A stretch of DNA of 40,120 bases, taken from assembly GCF_000473895.1 (NCBI RefSeq), contig NZ_ASSJ01000015.1, positions 1-40,120 on the forward strand, in the 5' to 3' direction. The stretch is from Rubidibacter lacunae KORDI 51-2. Its GTDB lineage: Bacteria > Cyanobacteriota > Cyanobacteriia > Cyanobacteriales > Rubidibacteraceae. Shown here one piece after another: positions 33,549 through 40,120 of the stretch (position 1 is its first letter; every line of letters begins with the position of its first letter). The translations under genes and the position numbers were made by a program. The notes beneath the pieces are model-generated. The model did not search any database and was not told where the DNA came from. It saw nothing but the letters and a program-made list of their open reading frames with translations.

Positions 33549-34709
33549 TCAGTCCGGCAACTGAGAGACCGGTCCCTGCTGAGCTGGAGCCGTGCGGCGA
33601 TCGCCTAGCAACACGAGGTTGTCGCGGTGAACGACCGTATCCGGTGCGGCATATCCGAGTAGGAGCGGGATGGCAGTCGATTGCCGACCGCGGATTTGTT
33701 CGACTTCGCTGTTATCGAAGTCGCTCAGTCCGCGCGCGAATTCCTTGCCGTCTGGGGTGCATAGGGCAACAGCATCTCCAGCTAAAAACTCACCTGTTAC
33801 GGCCGTGATTCCGGCAGCCAACAAAGACTTACCGCGATCGCGCAGCGCTTGCACCGCACCCCAGTCAAGGGTCAACGTGCCGCTCGTTACTAAGCCGTAG
33901 GCAATCCAGCGCTTGCGGGCAGGTTCGGAACGCGGGCGCGGCTCGAACTGCGTGCCGTGTGGCTCGCCTGCGAGGATCTGCTCGATCGCCTCCGGTCGGC
34001 GGCCGTGAGCGATCGCGGTACGGACGCCAGCGCTACTAGCCAGCCGAGCGGCCGCTAGCTTTGTCGCCATGCCGCCCGTCCCCCACCCCGAGCCGCTCCC
34101 ACTGGCATTGACTTGCAGGTCATCGAGTTCCTCGGGGCTAACGGTACGAATCGGACGCGCGCCGGGATCGAGGCGCGGGTCGCTGGAGTAGAGTCGATCG
34201 ACATCGGTGAGCAGGATCAACCAGTCGGCTTCAAGCAGGCTAGCCACCAGGGCTGATAGTGTATCGTTGTCGCCGAACTTGAGTTCGTCGGTTGCCACAG
34301 TGTCGTTTTCATTGACGATCGGGATCGCCCCGAGTTCGAAGATCTCCTGGAACGCGTTGTAGGCGTTGACGTAGCTATTTCGCTGCATCAAGTCGCGACG
34401 CGTCAGTAGCACCTGTGCAATTGGCTGCTGCAGGTTGGCAAATAAGTCGTCGTAAACTCGCATCAAACGTCCTTGTCCGACCGCCGCGATCGCTTGCTTG
34501 CGGGCGATGCGGCGCGGTCGCTCCACCAATCCCAATCGGGCGCAGCCGACACCCACCGCTCCCGATGAAACCAACACCACGCGATCGCCGCTGGCACGCA
34601 AATGTGCAAGGGTTTCGACCAAGGCGGCGATCGTCGAGAGTGCTAACTGACCGGTTACACTCCGCGTCAGACTCGACGTACCGATTTTGACAACGAGCGT
34701 TCGGTCCAT
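33549..34709 (-). CDS. proB: Glutamate 5-kinase
   Basis: From ATG 34709 this is a 386-residue enzyme that phosphorylates glutamate in the first step of proline synthesis. The kinase domain shows [47 protein letters not shown] and [17 protein letters not shown]-terminal PUA domain (about 285-375, with [20 protein letters not shown] and [12 protein letters not shown]) is present, as in full-length ProB. The frame is open for 26 further codons, but [10 protein letters not shown] is the natural start. Feedback inhibition by proline is expected from the family. Confidence 0.96.
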   Translation of the reverse strand: MDRTLVVKIGTSSLTRSVTGQLALSTIAALVETLAHLRASGDRVVLVSSGAVGVGCARLGLVERPRRIARKQAIAAVGQGRLMRVYDDLFANLQQPIAQVLLTRRDLMQRNSYVNAYNAFQEIFELGAIPIVNENDTVATDELKFGDNDTLSALVASLLEADWLILLTDVDRLYSSDPRLDPGARPIRTVSPEELDDLQVNASGSGSGWGTGGMATKLAAARLASSAGVRTAIAHGRRPEAIEQILAGEPHGTQFEPRPRSEPARKRWIAYGLVTSGTLTLDWGAVQALRDRGKSLLAAGITAVTGEFLAGDAVALCTPDGKEFARGLSDFDNSEVEQIRGRQSTAIPLLLGYAAPDTVVHRDNLVLLGDRRTAPAQQGPVSQLPD

Positions 34710-35175
34710 GACAGTTCTCTGAAGACAGCTCGGCCAGTCTGGGACGCGATCGACGGCGAGAAACCGGTACGATCCGCTCAACACCAATGTGTAGCTTGCT
34801 CTCCCGCTGCAATCTAGCCGTTAAGCTTAGGCCGGATTGCGCTGGATCGTTTCGCCAGTCGTATAGGGGTCGATCGGATTCCAGATTGGATTCGGCACTA
34901 TCAAAACCCTTGTCTCCAAAGCTTACCGCTGCGCCGTTACAGAATCTTTTAAAGACTAGTTAAAGAGAGCGCAATCCCGGTTGCACCAATCGCCGGACCA
35001 ATCGCAAGCGGCGTGCCCCACCCATAACGGGCGTGAAAGCAAGGGGTGCGCATTTGAGCACCACATACAGCCCCCATTATCCGCTCCGAAGGAGTTTGCT
35101 CCAACAACAGGGCTGCAGCAAAAACCCTAAAGGTAAAAGCCATCATCCAGATGAGGGGTTTGGAGCACTCGAAAG
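34710..35175. other. Region between proB and the small membrane frame
   Basis: No gene could be supported. A 97-codon minus-strand frame at 34949-35242 overlaps the next candidate and has no domain; its final 40 codons are hydrophobic but unrecognised. The proB promoter should lie near 34710-34850. Confidence 0.45.
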
Positions 35176-35451
35176 TCAGCCGGCGCGGCCGATGACACGC
35201 GCGAACCAACTCACGACGCGCTGGATCGTCTGTGCGCTGCAAGCAAAGGCAACACCGATCCCGGTTGCAAAACTGACCAGCCAGGATGAAAGTTTATTCG
35301 GTATGAGCGTCATCGGTCGAACGCGCTCGCCAATAAGCATAAACACTAGCAGTAGCAGTAGCAGTAGCAGCGCTTCTAAAATCAGCCTGAGGGCGGCCCT
35401 TCTCGTGCTAGAGCTGGTTGCTGCGGGGTAGCAGCGTTGCCAGACCAGCAA
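35176..35451 (-). CDS. Possible small membrane protein with poly-Leu segment
   Basis: The 91-codon frame encodes a basic N-terminus, a run of nine leucines in ILEALLLLLLLLVFMLIGER, and a second part SSWLVSFATGIGVAFACSA that could be another helix. The leucine run is encoded by a CTACTG hexamer repeat at about 35347-35372. The only early start is TTG 35451; an internal ATG lies after the poly-Leu. No family is recognised. It may be a real small membrane protein or an artefact of the repeat. Confidence 0.35.
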   Translation of the reverse strand: MLVWQRCYPAATSSSTRRAALRLILEALLLLLLLLVFMLIGERVRPMTLIPNKLSSWLVSFATGIGVAFACSAQTIQRVVSWFARVIGRAG

Positions 35452-35618
35452 TAACCATCCCTTAACCTTCTCATTACCCGACCTTTACTAGAGTTGGCGA
35501 TCGCGGTGTTACTCTGGGCGCAGAAGCAAGGTGGGTTTTTCAGGGACTGCTCGAACGGCTGCAGATGGCTTGGAGCCCTCAGTTGCAGCTGGCTCACCGT
35601 TCTACGCAGGGTGGCTGT

Positions 35619-36242
35619 ATGATTTCTGGCACGGAGTTTCCGAGTTTCTCAGCAAACCTTGCTACCCTGTCACGGCTGCCCTTCAGCCGTAGCGATTTAC
35701 TCCCCGCCCAACCAGAAATTTTATGGCGTGTTGAGTGGGGTGTCGTACGGACGATTACCTGGAACGACGACGGTACGGTTGTAACGCTTGGATACTGGGG
35801 CAAGGGTGATGTGGTCGGACAGCCCCTCACGCGCTTGCAGCCATACCAAATTGAGTGTCTGACTAGCGTTGAAGTCACTGCAATTCCATCGCATCGCTGG
35901 CATCAGGTCTTGGACGCGATCGTCGCTCACTCTTGGCAAAGCGAAGAACTTTTAAGCATTGTGCGCTACGAGCGCGTGTACAAGCGCTTAGAGCGTTTGC
36001 TGACCTGGTTGGCCCGCAAGTTCGGGCGATCGGTGGCTACCGGCGAGCTGATCGATCTGCGCTTGACGCACCAGGGCATTGCCGAGCTTATCGGGACGAC
36101 GCGCGTGACCGTTACTCGATTGCTGAAAGAGTTGGAAGCACAAGGAAAAATTGTTCGCCAGCAACGCCACTACATCATCCTGTGCGATTCGGAAGTGCTC
36201 AAGCACTTGCGCGCGGATGATGAGGGTCTCACCGCAAGCTAG
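35619..36242 (+). CDS. Crp/Fnr family transcriptional regulator
   Basis: From ATG 35619, with AGGGTGG seven bases upstream, the protein has 207 residues. The N-terminal half is a cyclic-nucleotide-type beta-barrel (LWRVEWGVVRTITWNDDGTV, TLGYWGKGDVVGQPL). A dimer helix and the HTH_Crp domain follow: RKFGRSVATGELIDLRLTHQ, GIAELIGTTRVTVTRLLKEL. The cAMP-binding RGExxGExxL motif is absent, as in other non-cAMP cyanobacterial members. Fnr-type cysteines are also absent. Its signal and targets are unknown. The start at 35565 given by the longer open frame is rejected for lack of a binding site. Confidence 0.9.
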   Translation: MISGTEFPSFSANLATLSRLPFSRSDLLPAQPEILWRVEWGVVRTITWNDDGTVVTLGYWGKGDVVGQPLTRLQPYQIECLTSVEVTAIPSHRWHQVLDAIVAHSWQSEELLSIVRYERVYKRLERLLTWLARKFGRSVATGELIDLRLTHQGIAELIGTTRVTVTRLLKELEAQGKIVRQQRHYIILCDSEVLKHLRADDEGLTAS

Positions 36243-36430
36243 CTCGGACCAATTCCATGCACTGGTAATACTTGCCTCTCGCGCGATCGCTCTCGCAGTT
36301 AAAAGCCTTGCCCTCGACCAAAGACCCCGTATATTTCTAAGCGTGCCGCTTGAGTAGCTGTCTCAAGTCTTGCTTTGAACGGTGCAAAAGGGTTCGGCAG
36401 CAATTGTCCTTGCCGGAGGGTACGCACTGC
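36243..36430. other. Short intergenic region after the Crp/Fnr gene
   Basis: One HIP1 site and no gene. It marks the change to the AT-richer, HIP1-poor DNA that follows. Confidence 0.4.
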
Positions 36431-36694
36431 ATGGCACTAGTGCAAATCAACCATTCTCAGAGCAACGGTCAAACCACTTTTGAAGAAAACAAAACAGAAC
36501 CTACCATACTTGCCCGCAAGCTGCCAGTGGGAGTTATACATTCACGAAATTTTAAGAATATTGGTTTAAAAAACGTACGATATCTGCATTTCGCATGCGT
36601 TTGCAGCTCTGCAAGCACATCTAAAAAATGTTCGAAGATGCTGTTTAAGCAGTACATTCTGCATCAAGTCGGCAACACATGGGTCTGTAAATGA
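36431..36694 (+). CDS. Small hypothetical protein overlapping the EamA gene start
   Basis: The 87-codon frame from ATG 36431 ends TGA at 36692-36694, overlapping the EamA start by ATGA, the classic layout for translational coupling. The product is polar with several cysteines (FACVCSSASTSKKCSKM) and no recognised domain. The EamA gene itself has no Shine-Dalgarno, which slightly favours coupling. It may still be a chance frame. Confidence 0.3.
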   Translation: MALVQINHSQSNGQTTFEENKTEPTILARKLPVGVIHSRNFKNIGLKNVRYLHFACVCSSASTSKKCSKMLFKQYILHQVGNTWVCK

Positions 36695-37722
36695 AAAACA
36701 AGGTTGAAACTTTTAAGCTTTCCGGTCGAGTTTATCTACTGCTCGCAATCTCAATTTTTGGAGCAGCGAATGCCATCACTCGCAAACTCAACGAACTCGG
36801 TGCGGAGAACCTTGTTGACGGACGCAACCCTATTTCTTTCTGTAACGTTCTTTTCGTCGGCAATTTGTGTGCTCTGGCTCTACTGGGAGTTCTTTATCGC
36901 CACCAATGGCGGTTGGACCTGTTCAGACGAATTACTTGGAGGAACTGGCTAGCACTATCGTCTGTTGCGTTTTTTGGGACAGCACTCGTTCCTACGCTCG
37001 TTTTTACGGCACTCTCAATTACTACAGTTAATAATGTTGTTCTTATCGGACAAATCGATACGCCCATTATTTTGGGCTTATCTGTACTTTTACTTCGCGA
37101 GCGAGTGAATGGTTGGGTCATTGGCGGGGCAGCAGTCTCCTTTGTGGGTGTTGTTTTAACCGTGCTGTTGCAGCCAGCCACCGGCGATGCAATGACCGTA
37201 GTAGGTATTGATATCGGACGCGGTGAGTTACTAACTCTCCTTGCCGCAGTATTTCAGTCCGTCTCCAGCATTATCAGCAAAGTCAGCCTGCAGCAAGTCC
37301 CGCTTAGTATCTTTAGCGGATTCCGAATGTTTGTCGGTACGATAATTTTCTTTGTGGCAGCTATCCTACTTTACGAACCCAGTCATTTTATGGACGTTTC
37401 TTCACCGTTTCTATGGCGTTGGATGCTAGTTTATGCAGCCGTAATTGTGGTAGGTGGTCAGCTGTTTTGGTTCAAGGGACTGAAGCGAAGTACCGCGGGT
37501 GAGGTTTCGCTAGCGGCGGCTTTCAATCCGATTGCTGGCGTACTGGCTGCCTACACGATTTTGGGAGAAATTCCTACGATAGGGCAGTATGTAGGAGGCA
37601 GTGTTATCTTGTTCGGAATCGCGTTAAACCAAATAGGCTTAAGCCGACTGAGTAAGGTTGCGCTCGTGCAACTGTCAACGGATAAGCAGATGGATGGAGC
37701 TGTAGGGTTCAAGGGAATTTAG
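36691..37722 (+). CDS. EamA/DMT family transporter
   Basis: This 343-residue protein has ten predicted membrane helices in two EamA repeats. The first contains AISIFGAANAITRKLNE and TVNNVVLIGQIDTPIILGL, followed by LRERVNGWVIGGAAVSFVGV. The second has LAAVFQSVSSIISKVSLQQV, GQLFWFKGLKRSTAGEVSLA and AAFNPIAGVLAAYTILGEIP. These are the standard motifs of drug/metabolite transporters; substrates in this family range over amino acids, nucleotides and metabolites and cannot be told from sequence. The gene has no HIP1 site and a lower GC than the core genes, suggesting a transferred segment. Confidence 0.92.
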   Translation: MKNKVETFKLSGRVYLLLAISIFGAANAITRKLNELGAENLVDGRNPISFCNVLFVGNLCALALLGVLYRHQWRLDLFRRITWRNWLALSSVAFFGTALVPTLVFTALSITTVNNVVLIGQIDTPIILGLSVLLLRERVNGWVIGGAAVSFVGVVLTVLLQPATGDAMTVVGIDIGRGELLTLLAAVFQSVSSIISKVSLQQVPLSIFSGFRMFVGTIIFFVAAILLYEPSHFMDVSSPFLWRWMLVYAAVIVVGGQLFWFKGLKRSTAGEVSLAAAFNPIAGVLAAYTILGEIPTIGQYVGGSVILFGIALNQIGLSRLSKVALVQLSTDKQMDGAVGFKGI

Positions 37723-38023
37723 TCACAACGCCGGGGAACCCCTACTTTTGCCCGATTCAACTCAAAAGAGTTATTCCTACCGCAGTATGAAGGAGTACTT
37801 GGGCGTTACCGGAACGGCTGTCTTACGGCGATCGCGATGCTTGGAGCGAAAGCACATCCTATAATCTCTTATCGGAAATTGCATGAAGAGCTGTTCTGCC
37901 CCAGAATGGTTGAGGGGACTGCTGTAAAAGCCGTCCTTTTCGACAAAAGTGCCCCTTGAGAGTTGTGGTGAATGTGCAGAAGCCACTATACCAACACGAA
38001 GTAAAGTTCTTGCGAGCTAATCG
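37723..38023. other. Intergenic region between EamA and TAXI genes
   Basis: No gene is seen in 301 bases. A GGGGAACCCC mini-hairpin lies at about 37731-37740 just after the EamA stop without a T-run. One HIP1 site is at about 37830. The TAXI gene promoter is presumably in the last 150 bases. Confidence 0.45.
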
Positions 38024-39319
38024 ATGCGACATGCCAGGCCAATTTTCCTTGTCATTGTCTTGAGCGTTGTAGCTGTCGGTGCGTTTGGGCTCAAAATCTG
38101 GCACGATCGCTTCCAGATACATCGGTTAACTTTAGCTACTGCCAGTGCCTCGGGTGAATACTATGCCTTTGGTCGAGCCCTGGCCCGAGTAATTTCAAAC
38201 CACCATCCCGATATCGAGATTACCGTAAGAGAAACTCAAGGTTCTTTGCACAACCTCGAGCTCATCGAACAAGGCTCTGCACAATTGGCACTCGTTCAGA
38301 GCAACTCTCCGAGCAGGCCCTCTACTCGTGCAGTTGCCTACCTATTTCCCGAGACGGCTCATGTGGTAGTTTCCGCAGAATTGGGGATCCAGCGTTTCTC
38401 CGACTTGCGGACCAAGCGTATTGCTTTACCGCCAGCGGGAAGCGGTTCTTATCGACTGTTTTGGTCGATCGCCGAGCATTACAAAATGGATCCAGAGACA
38501 ATTGAGTTCGTCGTAAAACCGTCTGATGAAACCTATGCAGCATTTCGGGCAAGAGAAGTCGATGCTTTCTTTCATGTCATGGCACTTGGCAACCCAAGGC
38601 TTGCAGAGTTATTGCGCGAACAGAATGCCAGGCTCTTGCCAATCCAGCAAGTAGCGGCGCTGCAACTCAAGCTGCCTTATCTTGAATCTACCCAAATCCC
38701 GATGGGAACCTATGATGGGGCCTCGCCCATTCCGCCCAAGGATGTTGCTGCTGTGGCAGTGCGGTCCGTGTTAATTAGCAGCGACGATGTAAATGCTGGC
38801 GTAGTTTACCGCATCGTCGAAAGCCTTTATCAGTTTCGCTCCGAACTAGTAGCAATCTATCCAAGAGCAGCAACGATTGTTTTGCCAGAGTCTGGAGAGA
38901 ACTTGGGGTTGCCCATACACCCCGGCGCGCAAGCATTTTACGAGCAGGACAAGCCACACTTTCTCGTGGAATATGCAGAGTCTTTGGCATTTCTATTATC
39001 CGTTTTCGTGTTAATCATCTCCAGTCTATGGCAGTTCCGTTTGTGGCTACTCGGACGACAGAAAAACCGTGCCGATATGTATAATCTTCAACTTGTTGAG
39101 CTGATCGATCGCATCCAAAATAGCAATAAATCCCAAGAGTTGATCGAACTCCGCCAGGAGCTATTTGAGATTCTCCAGAAAGTTATGGTGGATCTAGATA
39201 AAGACCGAATCTCACTCGAGTCTTTTCAGTCTTTTGCCCTACCTTGGGAAACAGCAATATCGAGTTTGCGTCATAAGGAGTCTCTATTATCGAAAATCGG
39301 TTTCTCTGCTCCCAACTAG
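38024..39319 (+). CDS. Membrane-anchored TAXI-type TRAP solute-binding protein
   Basis: This 431-residue protein has an N-terminal anchor (about residues 6-25, PIFLVIVLSVVAVGAFGL). The TAXI periplasmic binding fold follows: LTLATASASGEYYAFGRALA, AQLALVQSNS, LRTKRIALPPAGSGSYRLFW, VDAFFHVMALGNPRLAEL and GLPIHPGAQAFYEQDK. A second helix lies at about 319-343 (SLAFLLSVFVLIISSLWQFR), then a cytoplasmic tail of about 85 residues, charged and coiled-coil-like, ending with KVMVDLDKDRISLESFQSFA. Usual TAXI proteins are free or lipid-linked, and TRAP permease genes (DctQM) normally lie nearby; none is present here. The anchor and tail suggest a sensor or scaffold rather than a simple transporter subunit. 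Confidence 0.88.
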   Translation: MRHARPIFLVIVLSVVAVGAFGLKIWHDRFQIHRLTLATASASGEYYAFGRALARVISNHHPDIEITVRETQGSLHNLELIEQGSAQLALVQSNSPSRPSTRAVAYLFPETAHVVVSAELGIQRFSDLRTKRIALPPAGSGSYRLFWSIAEHYKMDPETIEFVVKPSDETYAAFRAREVDAFFHVMALGNPRLAELLREQNARLLPIQQVAALQLKLPYLESTQIPMGTYDGASPIPPKDVAAVAVRSVLISSDDVNAGVVYRIVESLYQFRSELVAIYPRAATIVLPESGENLGLPIHPGAQAFYEQDKPHFLVEYAESLAFLLSVFVLIISSLWQFRLWLLGRQKNRADMYNLQLVELIDRIQNSNKSQELIELRQELFEILQKVMVDLDKDRISLESFQSFALPWETAISSLRHKESLLSKIGFSAPN

Positions 39320-39587
39320 ACTGTCGATCGGTTAATTAACGTCAAGGTTTTTCATTGGTAGGAACGAGGATTTGATTTCGCAGTCCTTTTTTCTGCCGAG
39401 CAGTATGAGAATGGCGCGATTCCCTCGGGGTTTTACATCCGGAGAAAATGATTGCTCCCAAGCTCGCTGGATGCAATCTAAACAGCGGTGCGAGAGGTTT
39501 CGTATTGAAGCTTGCATCAGTCCCTTGCGGCAGCAAAGTACGCAGCGAAAGATTCAGAGCGATCGTCAGGGGTTGAGTGAAAGTCCC

Positions 39588-39761
39588 GGACCCGTCAGAG
39601 TCGACCGCCTCGACCATCTAATCTTGATAGTTGCCGATTTCGTTCGCGCGTGCTCGTTTGACGAAGGCGTGTTGGACATGCAAGCCATTACGTTCGGCAA
39701 CAACAAAAGGGCGCTGGATTTCGGACTGCCAACCGGGCAAGAGCAGCCAAACCCTGAATGA
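39588..39761 (+). pseudogene. VOC (glyoxalase/bleomycin-resistance) domain fragment
   Basis: The frame reads VRVDRLDHLILIVADFVRAC, then SFDEGVLDMQAITFGNNKRA and LDFGLPTGQEQPNPE before a stop at 39759-39761. This matches the first half of VOC-fold proteins (IDHLVLTVxDIxxxCxFYxxVLGMxVVTFGxGRKALxFG). The aromatic FY pair is now FD, no start codon precedes the domain, and the second half is missing, so it is a broken gene. Confidence 0.65.
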
Positions 39762-39999
39762 CTGAGACAAGTGCCTCAAGCCCCGCAAGTTTATGGCGAA
39801 ATTTCAGGGGTTTCAGGAGATGTGTCAGTCAGCCAAAGCCAAACCTTCCCCACCAGTGGCGCGAAGTCACTCCAAAAGCCGTTCGCCCCCGCCGAGCTCG
39901 CCGATTTTAGTTGCCTGGCGGTTCGCTGCTTGCAGGTGTATATGCTCACCCGAAAGCTCGTGATGTTGAGTTGCTTAGCTGTCCAGTTACCCGCAGGGT

Positions 40000-40120
40000 G
40001 CGAATGTGGGTGCACAGCTGTCGGTATACTTTCACGACCGAAGCAGGAACCTCATTGCGATCGCCAACGTTGCGAGCATTGATTACGACTATTTTTAGCT
40101 TTTAGACGGGAAGCCCCGCG
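40000..40120 (+). pseudogene. Possible IS200/IS605 TnpB tail, cut by window edge
   Basis: One frame ends CGCTAVGILSRPKQEPHCDR and stops. About 40 bases later stands TAGACGGGAAGCCCCGCG at the very end of the window. Cyanobacterial IS605-type elements commonly end with a GAAGCCCCGCG hairpin after the tnpB stop, which is the basis of the call. The zinc-finger part of TnpB is not recognisable upstream, so the gene would be badly decayed. Confidence 0.3.

Larger units (their letters stand above)
39320..40120. other. Relic-rich DNA at the window end
   Basis: No intact gene. It contains a VOC-domain fragment, a 50-bp sequence shared with 28319, and what looks like the 3' end of an IS200/IS605-type element cut by the window edge. 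Frames such as 39771-40082 are chance composites. Confidence 0.5.

Noticed and set aside
39771-40082. A 103-codon plus-strand frame near the window end
   Set aside because: It joins the repeat shared with 28319 to a possible IS tail and has no domain of its own.

Overview
The window is chromosomal DNA of a cyanobacterium, probably a moderately GC-rich unicellular marine or brackish type. The evidence is the many HIP1 palindromes (GCGATCGC) on both strands, plus typical cyanobacterial genes: a DUF3493/LPA1-type membrane protein, a DUF1997 protein, a GUN4-domain protein, an Slr0846-like Rrf2 regulator, a DUF4278 mini-protein and a lumenal-type pentapeptide protein. I cannot name the species. 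I saw no tRNA, rRNA, CRISPR array or intact insertion sequence.

Layout. 1-2.9 kb: a decayed gene remnant, a GatD-type glutamine amidotransferase without its usual MurT neighbour, a helically phased GTTGCC repeat cluster, and a membrane/HTH protein of unknown role. 3.0-5.7 kb: a pair of M16 peptidases, one with the zinc motif and one without. 6-10.2 kb: LPA1-like protein, NAD(P)-binding SDR, DUF1997 protein, an IS5-type remnant and a FutB-like iron ABC permease. 10.3-12.1 kb: a short DUF4278 gene with its own promoter and terminator, then about 1.4 kb of gene-poor DNA. 12.1-19.7 kb: DnaJ-domain protein, cysK with an Rrf2 regulator behind it, ada, a MOSC protein, an AI-2E-type exporter and an MscS channel. 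20.1-24.8 kb: GUN4-domain protein, IS remnant, matrixin-like metalloprotease, secG, gpmI. 25-28.7 kb: decayed sequences around smpB, an orphan promoter-terminator unit and a small charged protein. 28.7-36.2 kb: pentapeptide protein, mazG, hybrid-like histidine kinase, proB, Crp/Fnr regulator. 36.4-40.1 kb: EamA transporter, membrane-anchored TAXI-type binding protein, and broken VOC and possible TnpB fragments.

The genes are mostly housekeeping and do not form one pathway. Local functional links are the two M16 subunits, the Rrf2 regulator with cysK, the AI-2E/MscS membrane pair, and gpmI-secG.

The most distinctive feature is a set of small non-autonomous mobile elements, each present twice. 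MITE-A is 231 and 210 bp, with perfect 6-bp target duplications. MITE-B is 172 bp twice, flanked by CTAG. MITE-C is 100 bp twice, with 29-bp imperfect ends. MITE-A landed on the edge of MITE-B, so their order of arrival can be read. One MITE-C copy supplies the last 17 codons of the GUN4-domain gene. I did not find a clear new multi-gene defence or biosynthetic system. The best leads are the MITE families, the shared promoter module at 10341 and 26513 with its gene-less transcript, and the phased GTTGCC array.
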